The translations under genes and the position numbers were made by a program. Source: Rhynochetos jubatus (taxonomy: Eukaryota > Chordata > Aves > Eurypygiformes > Rhynochetidae). Taken from it: DNA of 64,000 nt. The DNA is taken from NCBI GenBank assembly GCA_027574665.1, contig CM050655.1, forward strand, positions 2,232,001 through 2,296,000, given 5' to 3'. The notes below the pieces were generated by a model. It was not told the origin of the DNA and did no database searches. It saw only the letters and a program-made list of their open reading frames with translations. Below are positions 14,001-27,200 of this stretch, piece by piece; positions within the stretch are counted from its first letter, which is position 1, and every line of letters starts with the position of its first letter.

Positions 14001-17000
14001 CTGTGGGTTACCCAGGGTTCAGGGATGGAAAAGGAGTCATTGGCAGGTTGAGATGACTTTTGATGAGTTACAGAAATAAAGCTGCAAAACTCCATGTGCT
14101 GCTGTGGAAATGGGAGTTAGCCCACCCCATCATTTTGAGAGAATTAATCTCCCAGAGGAAACAAATCAAGCAAAAGGAGAAATTGCAACTTCTTAGTGTG
14201 TGCACCTTTGGCTGTGCTCTCTGGTGCTGGTCCTTCTTTCCCAGCCCTGTGTGTAGGAGAGTATTGCGAGGCAGAAAACCCACTTCACCAAATGTTACCT
14301 TAATTTATTTATATCCCTCTTTCCATCTGCAGAAAATGCCCTTATATAGGTTTTTTGCTCTTTCTGCCAATAAGCAGTTGTACTTAAGCAGACTTTATGC
14401 CCTTTGCACTGCCTGGGGCTCTGTCTATCTCCAAGTTCGTTTCAGGGCAGTATTCTGGAGGGAGGCCCCTGCTTGTCCCCACTCGTGTGTTGCTTTTCTA
14501 TGCAAAGTGGTTTGGGCCTGTGCCAACCAGTTTTGTATCGGTAAAGACTGAGCTCCCACCCATATGTGGTCCAAGTGATGGAGGATCCAGACCTGCTCCT
14601 GCAAACATACGAGGTCCTCGCATGCTGACTTATGAAGCAGACACCTCAAAAAGGCTCTGAAGTCATGAGGAGTGCCTGCACCACTCCAAAGTGGCTCCTG
14701 TGCTGTCTGAAAGGTGCCCTCCTCTTTGCTTTCTGCTGCTCCTTCCGGTGTGACATCCCTCCTTTCACTCATCTTTTTCACCTCCCCAGTGCTTCTTGAA
14801 ACCTTTTTTTTTAATGTTATCCCTTTTTCCTACCGTTATCTCCCACTGTGCTTCTACTCCTCAGCCCTTCGGGAGGGTTTGGCCTCTGAGGGTAGCAAGA
14901 AGGGATGGAGGTGACCTCACTGTGGACCATGAGGTCTGGAGGGACCATCTCACCTGTCTCACCATCAGGTTTTCAGCTGCCTGAGCTGAGTGAACCATAT
15001 ACCTCAGAGCAGGAGGAGGGTTTCTCCCCAGAAAGGGAGGAGGGGAGATAGATAGAGGCTGTTCTGTCACTTGGGGAAGGTGGAGGAGTTTTCTCTCCAG
15101 TCCCATGTTAGATGCGACGTGGAGACGCCAGCTGTTGCTGTCTCCTTAGGAAGACACCAAGGCGGTAATGGTTTCAGAAGTCCTTAGTGTGCTGTAAGGC
15201 AATGTCATATCTTCTACCTCCTGGTTCCTCATCAGATGAATTACAAGACCTTGTTTTCAAAAGGCATAATGATCAGTCCTTCTGTTACATAAGTGATATT
15301 TTAAAATTGCCCTTTCCCATTTCCTGGTCGATGCTGTTCAGTACCCAGTGTTATTGCTGCCATTTGACTTGGGCTTTATTTAGACCGTGGCTGTCCATCA
15401 GTTTCAAAATACAGAAGTAAGAAAAGTCCTTTCCCAGAGATAGGTCATTTCAGAAAGATGTAGTCACAGAGACTGGAAAAACAAGGGAAAGTGGCTAAAT
15501 CATGCCTGGATGTCAAATCTCATGCTATGTAGGAGCAGAAATATCATTATATTATGTATGATGTGTGGTGAAGGGTGGGGAAGGTATGGTGGCAGGCAGG
15601 AGAAGCTTTTGACAGTCCCAGAGCTGGTTTACGCATGGATAGCAAAAACCCTTCCCCTGGAGGACCCATCAGTTGTACAGCCTATTTTTAATGCCTTAAT
15701 CTATGGGGTTGTTTTGCTATGATCAGCACACTGCAGAAGGGGATAAAAGATTTACTGGAGAGGAAGCTGTCTGTTAATTGCTTGCACAGTTATCTTCATG
15801 CAGCTGGACTTGAAGCTACCATCTCTTTTTACTTGAGCCAGCAAACAACCAGCACACAGTGCTAATTTTTGATCCCCTTCAACTTACTTGGATTTCAAGC
15901 CACGCAGCAAAGGGAGCAAGCTTTGCAGTCTGTTGCTAATTTCAGTGCCGGAGGGTTGCACTCCCAACACCACTTTTCTTGGGAGGAGAGATGCTGGAGA
16001 TGCCTCCCCACCACCCCCGGTCTTGGAGACAGCTGGTCATGCTGGGAAGGCATAGGGTAATTTTGCTGTGAATAAACAGATTTGAAACGGCATTAGGCGA
16101 AGCAGGATCAGCAGCATGACCCGATCCCAGTTATCTGTGCGTTCTGGATATGAGGAGGAAATAATGTCCTGGAATGACATTTTAAATCTGATTAATGGAT
16201 ATCAGGTGCTATCCTCTTGTTTTTATAGAGGATGCTCTGGGGAGCAGAAGTGTGTATTCTTGGGGCTGCACTGTAATTCTCCCCAAACCCTTTTTTTCTG
16301 CAGGAATGGTGAGACTGTGATCCCTGTCTTGGCTAGAATTACATGTTTATCAAGGAGAAACTGATTTGTTGAATAATTACATCCCAAAATATTAACTCTA
16401 GTACTGAATAAAATTTACTATAGACTCCTAAATGTGATTGCTTGTTAAACCTTGTTAAAGTAAATGTGCTGTCAAAACAGACAAATGGTGAGGCAGCTCA
16501 AGCAAGGGAATTTTCTGACTTTTGCTAAGAACATTTCAGCATTTCAGCAGCCGTCCCCAGCTTGCAGCAATGTTCACTGTTTTGGTTTAGATGTTTTTGA
16601 AGTAACTGGATGAGTACTTTACTTTTGCCAGCTATTCCACTCAGTAGAGTTAAACCCGGTTGAGGACTAAGCAGAAATGTGACTTCCTCTTTGCTTTGCC
16701 AGCAGAAGCAAAGCTGCATTTACATTTCTCTTCATAGGCATTGCAATGGCAATGCTGGTGTTTGCTGGTGAATTATTAGAGCTATTAAAAGCTTACCAGT
16801 ATTTTAGGCTATGCAATGATGTGTGAGCCAAAAGAAAAAGCTTTAGCATCCCAGGCTGACTACTGTCAGTCTTGTTGATCACACCTTTTACTGGTGGTGT
16901 TTTGCCACCAGCACAAGTGAGGATGACCATCCCGTGTACTCCACGTTATCCAGGTACCACCAGCAGCAGACCCCTAATGTAACGACAATGACAGGGCAAG

Positions 17001-17834
17001 CATACGTGATCATTGCCGTGTAGTCATCTAACACTTAAAATTTAGGGAAAAAACATAAAGGCAAGCTGAATTACCTGACTTACAGTTCTCTCAAGGCACA
17101 GTCCCTTTTCTTTGAAAGCAGAAAGGCTCTTACACAGCCCTTGTTGACTGTTTGATTGCTCTATGGGTGTGGAGGTTATTGATAGGAATATCGATATAAA
17201 GCTTGCTTTAGCTTGTGGTGTTGCTCTCTCTTTTCCTCCAGCTGAACACCGTGGTTGGTGTGCTCTTTGCATGGCTCAGCACTTAACAACTTGAAGGTGT
17301 CAGAATTAATGGGGGGGAGAAAGAAGTTGCAGCAGCTGAAGTACAGAAAAGAAGATATAAAGAAAGAGAAGTTGACTATTTGAGTCATAGCCTGAACCTC
17401 ACATGGAGTGTTGGAACAATATGATCTTGTCATGTAATTCAGTTACTTCTATACAGCACAGCCAGTGCTTCTCAGTTCCCTTTTTATTCTGTTATTTATA
17501 ACACAATGTGAGTTTCTGCCTTTGGATCTTCTGCCCTTTTCCATGCAGGTATCTCAGATACATCTTGCTACTTTGGATACCTACATCTCCCATGGATGGG
17601 GTCTTGATTGGGTTTGATAGATTAAATCCTTCAAAACTCAGCTTTTCCTGAGGGCATAGACATGTAACTTTGGGAAAGGGATGTGGCACACAGAGGCATT
17701 AATCCAGCCCGTACTCTGCACCCTACTCCATGCTATTTAAGCACAGCTAAACTAGTAGGACAGATCTTTAATACATGCTGCATAAAACCACAGGGTTTAT
17801 ACAGGGCTTAGATTCTCCAAAAGCAATATCGTGA
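11035..17834. other. Intron sequence without supported genes
   Basis: The stretch contains homopolymer runs (T near 11317-11331, A near 13231-13243) and no transposon that I recognise. The longest frame, 163 codons at 14060-14551 (+), resembles no known protein and is overlapped by a 118-codon antisense frame. The part around 12221-12380 has a dense mix of AT-motifs that looks like conserved non-coding DNA, but I cannot show conservation. Confidence 0.55.
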
Positions 17835-17862
17835 GGGGGGGTGGGGGGGGTGGGGGGGTGGA
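17835..17862 (+). repeat. G-run cluster, potential G-quadruplex
   Basis: Three to four runs of 7 to 9 G are separated by single T residues, all on the transcribed-sense strand of PRKG1. This satisfies the usual four-run quadruplex pattern, because the long runs can each supply two tracts. It would form in the pre-mRNA as well as in the DNA. The tract is also prone to length change and sequencing error. Confidence 0.75.
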
Positions 17863-18607
17863 GAAGAATGTTTTCAGTTTCATAATAAAAGCAGTTGTTT
17901 TTCCAGGTAAGTCTTTCACTTGCCCCATGGGGCTGGAGGTGAACTGGTTTGTAGGAGGGAGTATCTCCAAAGTGGGGAAGCTCCTGTGTAATGGTGAAGA
18001 GCCTGCAGAGGTTAACACCCTGTCTAATAGCTCAGGAACCTACAAGGAAATGGAAAGACTTAGGGCTGGGATTACTTTTATAGGTGATGAGAGGTGATGA
18101 ACAGCAGGCATGGAGGGGTTGTTGGTGCTCTCATGGCATCCATGAGAAACCCTTTAAAAAGCTGAATGCAAAATGAATAGATCTAAGTGGTAGCTGATGG
18201 GACACATTTCTAAAAAGTGTGCTTTCTGCAAGTAGTTTGTGCTCAAGAGACAAAAATCTTGAGCTTTCGTGTGATGGGGTTAGTGCAAGGCCCAGGAACT
18301 CACTTATTTTGATGTAGCAGAGCAAAAGCTTTTAATCCTCGTTACCTGTGATGGCAGGGAGCAGGTCAGGGATGGGTTATTTAACTGTTCTGTTGGAAAT
18401 GCTGCTGCTGGGAAACAAGGAAATACTTTAACAATGCTAAAATACTTTAACAATGTTAAAGTTAGCAAACTGCCTCTCTTTTAATCACAGACAAGAGCGG
18501 CTTTTTGGTTGTTGAGGTTTCTATGTGCTAAACTTTCTTAGTGCGCCACCAAGATGCAGCATAACTTTTCTGGATTTCTCAAAATACTGTTCTCCAAAAA
18601 CATCTTT
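17863..18607. other. Intron sequence between the G-run cluster and the ERVL fossil
   Basis: No gene is seen. It contains one perfect-looking 19-bp direct duplication with a single difference at 18421-18458 (unit AAATACTTTAACAATGCTA). Confidence 0.6.
18421..18458. repeat. Tandem duplication, 2 x 19 bp
   Basis: The unit at 18421-18439 is repeated at 18440-18458 with one base changed (GCTA versus GTTA at the end). It is a local slippage-type duplication with no sign of function. Confidence 0.88.
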
Positions 18608-19221
18608 TGTGGTTTAACCTCAGCCAGCAACTAAGCATGACCCAGCTGCTCATTCATCTTCCCCCTCCCTCAGTGGGATGGGAGGAGAATTAGAGGAAAA
18701 GACAAGAAAACTCATAGGTTGAGATAAGAGCAGTTTAATAATTGAAAATAAATGAAATAAAATAATGATAATAATATTGATAATACTAACACAACTTCTA
18801 ATAATATGTAATGAAAATAATGGAAAAAACCCAAATTATACAACTGCTCAGCACCACTGGCCAATGCCCAGCCAGTCCCTGAGCAGTGAGAGCCAGAATG
18901 AGAGAGAGAGCGACCAAGACCCCCAGACCACTCCCCCATCTTATATACTGAGCATGACATTTGATGTCATGAAATATCCCTCTGGTCAGTTTGAGTCAGC
19001 TGTCTGGGCTGTCTCTCCTCACAGCTTCTTGTAGAGAACTGTCTTCAATTCTTCAGATATTTTATTACCAGAAACTGAAATAACCCTTGGCTTGATTGAA
19101 ACATTGTGTAGCAACAACCAAAAACATTGGTCTTCTCAATATTCTTCTCAGAGCACATCAAAAACAGAACCTCATACCAGCTCCTGTAAGGAAATAAACT
19201 ATCCCAGCCAAAACCAGCACA
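18608..19221 (-). repeat. LTR (3' LTR) of the ERVL fossil
   Basis: On the plus strand it runs from TGTGGTTTAACCTCAGCC to CCCAGCCAAAACCAGCACA, so on its own strand it begins TG and ends CA as LTRs do. On the minus strand a TATATAA motif (18941-18947 on plus) sits where a U3 TATA box would be expected, followed by an A/T-rich tract at about 18733-18790 that includes ATTAAA. No second LTR copy is in the window, so neither the age from LTR divergence nor the target duplication can be read. Confidence 0.85.
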
Positions 19222-19234
19222 TTCTCCACTCCTT
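19222..19234 (-). other. Polypurine tract of the ERVL fossil
   Basis: On the minus strand the 13 bases directly before the LTR are AAGGAGTGGAGAA. This is the expected position and composition for the primer of plus-strand DNA synthesis, and it fixes the orientation of the element. Confidence 0.75.
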
Positions 19235-19831
19235 GTTTCATACCATTTACATCATGCTGAAGTCCCACACTATTTAATACATTCTCATTAACCAGCTCCC
19301 CCTTTCCCATGCCATCCTACATGGATATCATTCCCTTAGCCTATGGACCATCTTTGCCAAATGTCCATAAAATGTGTATTGATTTTATTCAGTCATTGAC
19401 TTTGGGTTCCATCCTTTGTGGGGTTCACTCAGGGCAGGAAAGGTGAAATGTTGTGTGGGATCATTGGGCACCAAAGCCAGCTCAGGTCAGGTCACTGCTG
19501 TGCCTCTTGTAAGGCTTGTCCTCCATTAGTTCAGGTAACTTCTGCTGTAGTGATTCCTACAACACAGAACTCAGAACAGGGGTTAGTGGCAGCAGTTTAT
19601 GTCCACTATGCAATTTAATTCATTGGCTAGTTTCACCCAGAATCAAATCCCCTCGAGGTACACCTCAGACTTCCCTATCTTCTCTCATTACTCACCATGT
19701 GCACCCAGGTATTTGAATGAAAGCAATCCCATGGATGCCTTTACCCAAGGCGGGAATAACCCAGTTTTCCCCAACGTATTTTTAACATACACTACAGGGA
19801 CTTTATCGCCTTCTACAGTCCATAGAAGTTT

Positions 19832-20330
19832 TCATTGGGCAGGGCCAGCATGGCTGGCAGATCCTCTGGTGTTGACTAACCAGGTGGCTTTTCCTAAATT
19901 TGTGTCCCAGTTTTGGGGAGTTCCACCCCCCATTGGTCTCAGGTTGGTCTTTAACAGCCCATTGCACCGTTCAACTGTCCTGGAGGCTGGTACATGGTAG
20001 GGGCTGTGATACATCCACTCAATGCTGTGCTCTTTGGCCCAAGTGTCTGTGAGGCTGTTTCGGAAATGAGTCCCATTGTCTGATTCAATCCTTCCTGGGG
20101 TGCCGTCTCGCCACAAGACCTGCTTTTCAAGGCCCAAGATGGTATTTCAGGCAGTGGCATGGGGCACGGGTTATGTTTCCAGCCACCTGGTGGTTGCTTC
20201 CACCTTTGTGAGAACATGGCACTTGCCCTGGCGGGTTTTGAGGAGGGTGATGTAGCCAACCTGCCAGGCCTGCCCATGCTTGTATTTCAGCCATCGCCTG
20301 CCATACCAAAGAGGCTTTACCCTTTGGACT
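19832..20330 (-). pseudogene. Remnant of ERVL pol, integrase catalytic core region
   Basis: Minus-strand peptide pieces resemble the integrase of class III (ERVL) elements: one carries SDNGTHF around the second catalytic aspartate of the DDE triad, and HSPYHVPAS followed by ERCNGLLK around the catalytic glutamate. The carboxyl part runs toward the LTR. It is a broken fossil without function and is 5'-incomplete because the rest of pol is missing. Confidence 0.8.
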
Positions 20331-20350
20331 TGTTTTATGGCAGCTGCAAC

Positions 20351-20947
20351 TTCAGCATTATTTGCAGATGGAAGCAGTGCAGCGAGACTTCATCAACGTT
20401 ATGTTTCAGAACTATATATAGTATTTTGCTGAAAATGTCTAGTTGGTAATGGTACAAGGTAACAAAATCTTCACTTCTGCTGCTGTACTTGGGTGAATTC
20501 ATGATTGTTCATGCTGACTAAACTTTATGCAGCTGGTGATTAGAAAGCCAGGTAAATTTTTATTGAAATGGGTTAAAACCTTTTTTTTTTTTTTTTGTCT
20601 GCTAACAACATCACAGAGAGTAATTGAACATGTGGTGTAAAATAGTATTTCAAGCTTATAGTGAAAAGAGGGAGAAGGTCAAGGAGAAGGTGGCAATAAA
20701 CATCTAAATAGTTGGGTTCAAAACATGTCACGGCTTTGTGGTGAGGATGATATTTTCCTTGCAGCCTCAGAACGGTGGATAAGTTTTCCATCCTCCCTTT
20801 TCCTCAGTGTCTTTTTCATGATTAAACAAATATCCCGGCTGGACAAGGGGAGCACCAGGCCTGAAACATTGCCCCTCTCAAGCAAGGGCTGTGCCCTGGC
20901 TCTTGCTTTCTCTTAATTAGGAATGTGCAAATATCTCAGTGTTGTGA
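20351..20947. other. Short intron segment between ERVL fossil and CR1
   Basis: No gene is seen. A run of 16 T lies at 20581-20596. The left boundary is approximate because similarity to the retrovirus fades there. Confidence 0.55.
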
Positions 20948-21288
20948 TTATAGCACCTTCCAGCACCTGAAGGAGCCAACAAGAAAGCTGGGAGGAGACT
21001 TTTTACAAGGGCCTGTAGTGACAGAACAAGGGGTAACGGGTTTAAATTGAAAGCGGGGGGATTTAGATTGGGTATCAGGAAGAAGTTCTTCATGGAGAGG
21101 GTGGTGAAGCACTGGGACAAGTTGCCCAGAGAAGCTGTGGATGCCCCATCCCTGGAAGTGTTCAAGGCCAGGCTGGATGAGGCTTGGAGCAACCTGGTCT
21201 AGTGGAAGGTGTCCCTGTCCATGGCAGGGGGATTGGAACTGGATGATCTTTAAGGTCCCTTCCAACCCTAACCATTCTATGATTCTAA
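20948..21288 (+). mobile_element. CR1 LINE, 3' end fragment
   Basis: The fragment starts in the sense equivalent of the CTATAGCACC/ACCTGAAGGAGCC region and passes GACTTTTTACAAGGGC. It ends with CATTCTATGATTCTAAG, close to the normal octamer tail. Peptide traces match the carboxyl end of the CR1 polymerase. About 340 bp remain, 5'-truncated. It has the same orientation as PRKG1 and lies about 600 bp from the ERVL fossil. Confidence 0.93.
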
Positions 21289-24200
21289 GATTATTTCCAT
21301 TTTATTTTGTCCTATGAGAAACAATGCTGCAGAGTGTATGATAGGGATCCACTATCATCAATTTTACACTGTTCACAGAATAATTTATTCCATCTCTTTG
21401 CTTAATATTACACAGTCCAAAAATTCATCCTTCATTTATGTACATGTCCTTTTGCTTAGTAGACTTGCTACTAATTCTACTAATAGCATCATGTAAAAAA
21501 AGCAATTCTTTACATGACTTTGCTTTCATATGGACGGCTGTGGTTTTGCTTTTTCTTTGTATTTCTATTTTTTGTGCCCTCGTTTCAGAGTACATTTTAA
21601 GTTTGTGTATCAAAAGCCACAATGAGCAGCTATGAGCTTCACTAGCAAACTAAATTCAAGACACACGCTTGAACCGGCTCATATGTAAAAAGTAAAAATA
21701 TAGGACAAAGCCCCTTCCATAAAAGCTACGAAGGAGCTCAAAAAATCAGTTGTGTCACCCTCATTTTGGTAACTCTGGATCCAAGTGTATGGCAGATGCT
21801 GCTTTACAGATCCAGTCGTAATGCATCTCAGGAGCGGCTGCATTAGAAGGGAAAATCTGGGAAACCTGAGTGGGACCCTGGGGAACCTATTAGCTCCTGC
21901 AGCCAACTCTGTCTGCTGAAGCTGTAACGGGTTTTTATGCATTCTAGGGCTGAGAAAGTTAGCACGGGGATATATTGGTACTTGTTATGTAAGTAAAAAA
22001 CCCCTACTCATCTATCCTATACTATGTGCTGCTTTAATTAGGCTTTTCAATCAATAAAAAAGCATCTTGCCAGAAAGGTGTCCCTGGTCAATTAGTTACC
22101 CCTCGTGAAGGCATATATGGTACTTTTGTCATTCTTATTGTTGTTATTCATGAATTAAAGTGTCCCGCGGTGCAGACTTGTGAGAGTGTCTCGCTGTGTA
22201 AATGGATTTCCACATGGCTTCGTGCTGATCTATCTGGTTGAATGAGCTTTATGGGAAGTTGGCCATAGAAGCTACTTCTGTAGCTAAATAGTCAAGAGGT
22301 ATCTAAAGCTGGGGGGAAAAAAATAATGGTTTCTTTCTTTTTAGAAAGTATCATTAATTCTGCTATGTGTGAACAGCTCTTTGAAAACATGTCTTCCTTA
22401 CAAAACAATGCTTGATAACTTGAATTCTTGAGTGGAAAACATATTTCTTGGACCTATATGATGTTGTCCTTTAGAGTAAAAATCAGTCAATGAAGCTGAA
22501 AATCCTGCTTATTTTAGGTGTTTTAGTATGAAATCTGTTGCAGAGCTTAGTGAGAGAACATGGAGTAAGGAAGGAGGAAACGATCTCATTGCTTTGTGGC
22601 TTGCTGGGGAGTTAAACATTTAAACGATGTTTTCCCCCTTTTTTCTTGACATCTGATGATGACTCTGCAGAAGGAAGAGAATAACTTCCACCTGGCTTTA
22701 GGTCTTAGCACTGCCTTAGGTGGTAATGCAGCAGTGAAAGAGCCAATGCTTAGTTTTGAAGTGAGGAGTTGGCCAACACTACCTGAGAATTGGTGGATTC
22801 AGGAGTGCTGAAGTCTTAGCAAAGCTTTCTACTGGCAGCAGCAGAGACAGTTTCCTCTCCTCCTTTCCAGCAACACCAATATATAGTGCTTATAGCTTTC
22901 ACAAATGTTGTAAGGCATAATTATTGCTTATAAAGTGCTTCAGCTTTCTTCTTAGAAAGGCATTACATGTGGACTTCTTTTTATTATTTTAACAAGTAGA
23001 CACTATCCAGCAGCCCTGTGTCCTTAAAGAGATACTTTCTTTCAAATAACATATAAAATCTTTTGTATTTTCCTATCATTCCTAAAATACTGAGCCCCAT
23101 TACAATTTTCAAGCCTATGTCTCTTTAGGATACCAACCACTGGCTTTAATCATTCATTTAAAACTAGTCCCTACAAATAATTAAACTAGTTCTAAACTTG
23201 TGCAGGCCATCTTAAAAATTAACCCCAAGTTCTATCCTGTAGGTTTGTATTTTCATGCCTGCTTGCTGTATTTATTTTTTTACTAACTGGCCAAGCCACT
23301 ATACTTCCTGAGATCATTTTTCAGGGTGAACACCAAAACTTGTGTGTTTTTCAACTGAGAAGCATGAAAGAGGCTCTTTCAGCAGAAGAACGGTCAAAGG
23401 GGTGCTTGTCCAGCCTTGACGGCTTCAAGAAACGGAACAACTTGTAGGACGTACTTATACCGTCTTTACAGATTCTTCCATAGGGCTTTTGGTCATGTTC
23501 GTGGTCAGACCCAGCAGCCACACGTATTGCCTCCTGGGATTTTCCTCTGCTGTCAGGACCTTTTCTCTTTTTGCCCTGATACTGCAAAGTCACATGCAAT
23601 TCTTCTGGCTCATTTCTGTTTGCTAACAGCAGAGCAATTCCACCCTTCCCAAAATACAGAGCCCCGGTGCTGCCTCATCTGTATTGCGGGAGACTGGTGT
23701 CCACACTGGGGAGTCTCTCTAAGATGCCTCATCTCCTTATTATTAGTTTTTATATTGCCTTTTTAAGGGTCCTCCAAGCTGGCCTTTTCATTTATCAATG
23801 CCTTCCTTTCCATGTTAGGGCAGTATTGATACCTCCTTTAATTGGGTATATTCAATTTCCTTATTCTTGGGGTTCCTTTAGGCAACGAGCTGGGACTGAC
23901 TTGCAAGTCTCTTTAAAATGTGTAATGTATTGTTTTGTTCATTACTTTTAGACACAAGGTTTCTTGGTAATGCTTTTATGATCTTGGCTTGCCACTGAGG
24001 TGGTGGGCCACAGGCTAAATCTTGCACTCCCATGAGAGGTTTGGGTTGTTTTCTCCTTTCCCTTTCCCAAATAACTGAAGACATTTGATATCAATCACTC
24101 TTGTGTTCTTTGCATTAAATTAGTTGTTTGAGCAACTAAATTTTAGGCTTCTGACCTACATTAGACCCTCGTTGGTTTTCCATTAATCTCACCTAATGCA

Positions 24201-27200
24201 CATCACACTCAAAATTGTACTTTAAACTCTTTTTTCTGGCTTTCAAATTGTTCTGAATAGGTTCTTCCTAAACTACTTTAAGGAACTATTTCCACTTTCA
24301 TCTTTTATATGGATGTTCAATACTGTAATGAATGCAATTTCTTTAGTTTGTGAGCTCTTGCTCATACAAGGTAAGTTTCATTAAAAACCTACAAAAACTT
24401 CTGTATCATAGGAACGTAAGAAGAGTAGAACTACATTTATACAGGAGGGACGAATAAGAGATGACATAGTGAAGGTTATGTAAAATAACAGTTAGCTTAA
24501 AAAGAGCATATTAGGACATCTAATTAGCAAGTTTTTTAGTACAATGATGTGGGGTTTTGAAATTCCAAGATAAAAAAAAAGCTGATACAGTTAAAGACCT
24601 TAATGCTTAATTAATCCTTGCCACAGCTTCTCATGAAGGCCAAGAAGTCTTCAGAAGAGGACTGAAATATTTTTGGGAGGTAATAGGAAGATTAGGAATT
24701 ATGGGTGATAAAAACAACTGACAACATATACCTTCAGCCAAACACTGTGGGTCATAAATTAATAAAAAATCCAGGCTAGGGTTATTCCTGAATAATTCAT
24801 TAGGAGACATGGTCTCCTTCAAAACATTGGGTGAAGATGGTTGTTAGGGCAGAAGGTTGGATTAGTCAGTTCACTCTTTTGGCAGGAAAAGTCCTGGGAT
24901 CCTACATAGTATCTAATACACATTATTGTCCCTAGCACTGACTGATAGATCTGAAGTGTAAGGGTATTTTAGGTTGTAAGGCATATGATAGAGGAGTAAA
25001 GATGAAATCCTCTCCATGTGTGTCAACCAGCATTTGACTTGAGGCTTTACAAGGGCTGTGAGGTGCACACAAGCCGGCTAAACTCCAGTTCCCATTTCTA
25101 TATACATATTCATGCATCTCCTGCTGCAATACGTGGGGGGGAATCTCCCACAGCAAAAGAATCAAAGAAGCAAGACCTCTCTGGGGTAGACATGGGGAGA
25201 AGCTTGGAGTGGGAATATCTTTTCCTCCGAATAACATGTTTGAATGGCTGGGACAGCCAGCCCATATCACAAACGGGACAGGTCTCCCATTGGTGTCCTT
25301 CAGACACCAAGTGCATCCCTTCCTTCAAAAAATAATCATATCATAACATGGGCAATGAGATTAATTGATTCTTTTTTAATTTTTATTTTAAATAGTACAT
25401 TTTGTTGACTCCACAGAGCCCAGTCACTTCAGTGGGAGAAGGAGTCAGCCCACATTCTCCAGTGTAATGTACCGAAACCACAGTAAAACCCATAGTGAAT
25501 TCTGTTAATTAAATACCAGCAGAGTTATTCTATTTACTGGTTAAGAAAGTGTGGTTGCAATTTCCACTGAGTCATTCCTACAGTACACCTGCAGTGTTTC
25601 ATTTTGTTTGCCCAGTTTTTCCCAGATGTCTTCGTCACTAATGTTACTACCCCTAAAATTTGGTTCACCGACTTTTTAGTACCAGAGGTGATTTTATTCT
25701 GGTGGAAAAGAGTTTTTTAATAACTATTTCCATCAGTTTCTTTTCTTAGTCATATCTGACCTTACCCAGCCATGTTTCATTCCTGTGCAAACTGTATATA
25801 GTTCCTTGGGATGTCCAGGGTCTTCATAATTTATTGTGGCAGAAGTAGAGCGATCTGGAAAACTTCCATTGAGTCATGTCCTTCCTGCTTTGTTTTATCC
25901 CCTCATAACCGGAATATATTATTAGTCACCACTGAGAGCAGCGCTTAAACAGCAGCCAAAACCTGTTCTTTAAAAAGTAATACAATTCTGAGACGTGCCC
26001 ATTAATCTGGTTTTGAATAGTTTATCCATTTAGTATGAAAAATTTTTGTAAGTCTGCAGCAATCTTGATTCCAAAATGTGATTCAGGACCAGCTTGTGCT
26101 TTGAGTACTATGAAAGTGCAAATGTTGTGTGATTTTCAAAAGAGAAAGGATTTACGTCTTGTGCAGAGTGAAGATTATCATACCAATATGTACACCATCT
26201 GTAGGTGAGCATTCAGCAGCACCTACTAGGAGTCTTGGGAGATGAGCTAGTGGTGACATGCAAGGGTGCAGCATCCTCCATCGAGGCGTCTGGTGATTGC
26301 TAGCTGTCTTTAAGGACAAATAATCCCAAGTACATGTGCAAGAGCATCTCTTGATGTAAACACTCGGGTGCAAAAGTGCCAAAGTGCTGAGGCCTTCCTT
26401 GCCTCCCCCCATCAGCGCTAGGCATTGAGATGAGGTCTGGTGCCATAGAGAAAGGGCTGGGGTAGGTTGAGCATGATGTCAAGATCCTGCAAATCCAAAT
26501 AATAGGTTAATTTTAGGTATGGCCTGAAAAGATCTTGGGTATTGAAGCAGTTGTTGCCTTTTAACTGCAGTTACCTGGAGTCCTCCATGTGAGTAATACA
26601 GCCCAGGAACTTCTGTGCTATGGGGATTGGTAATGCATGTAATACACACGTTCTTGAAGTCTCAGTTCAGGTTAGTCAAGCTCAGGGAGGGAGACGGGAA
26701 TAAAAAATGTAAAAGGTCACAGTAAAGGTGAAAACTGGCTCTAGGTACTTCAGGTCATAGTAAGGAATGATGATTTCAGGCACTCATAAAAGTACATATT
26801 TGACCACTGCTTTAAAGACCACTACCAAATGGGCCCACAATGAACTGGATGGGAATGATACAGCCTCATCCTGCACCTGTGACATAGCACAGAATTGCCA
26901 CTGTGCAGGGCAAAAAATCCTGGGTAGCCCAGGACCACAAGAAGAAGCATGGCTGGAGTGTCCTGCTGCCATCCTGACATCTTACCCCAGTAATTCGCTG
27001 CACAGTACAAAGCACTGCATTGAGCATCCTCCTGTGCCAAGCCCTTAGCATCCAAAATCATCCTGTTGTCCATTGTAGGATTAGGTTTAGGCCCACATGG
27101 AGCTTTTGTTTTTTTTTTTTTTCTGTTCTTAATTCTCCTTAACTCCTGTCCTGTGCTCTGTGTGCCAGGAAAAGCCACAGCTCTGACCTGAGAATGCAAA

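Larger units (their letters stand above)
18608..20350 (-). mobile_element. Fossil endogenous retrovirus, ERVL type: 3' LTR plus part of the integrase region
   Basis: The element lies antisense to PRKG1. A 614-bp LTR occupies its left part. To the right is a short purine-rich tract and about 1.1 kb of internal sequence that includes recognisable integrase (DNGTHF and HSPYHVPAS core motifs on the minus strand). The 5' LTR, gag and most of pol are absent. Similarity to this internal region stops near 20350, where the sequence returns to intron. It is broken, with several disruptions in addition to the large loss, and has no coding capacity. Moderate divergence from the common avian form suggests an old, neutral insertion. 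The family call rests on remembered avian ERVL LTR and pol sequence. Confidence 0.85.

Noticed and set aside
14060-14551. 163-codon open frame on the plus strand, the longest that is not LINE-derived
   Set aside because: No recognisable family, no splice context, and a 118-codon antisense frame overlaps it. Frames of this size are expected by chance in 64 kb on six frames.
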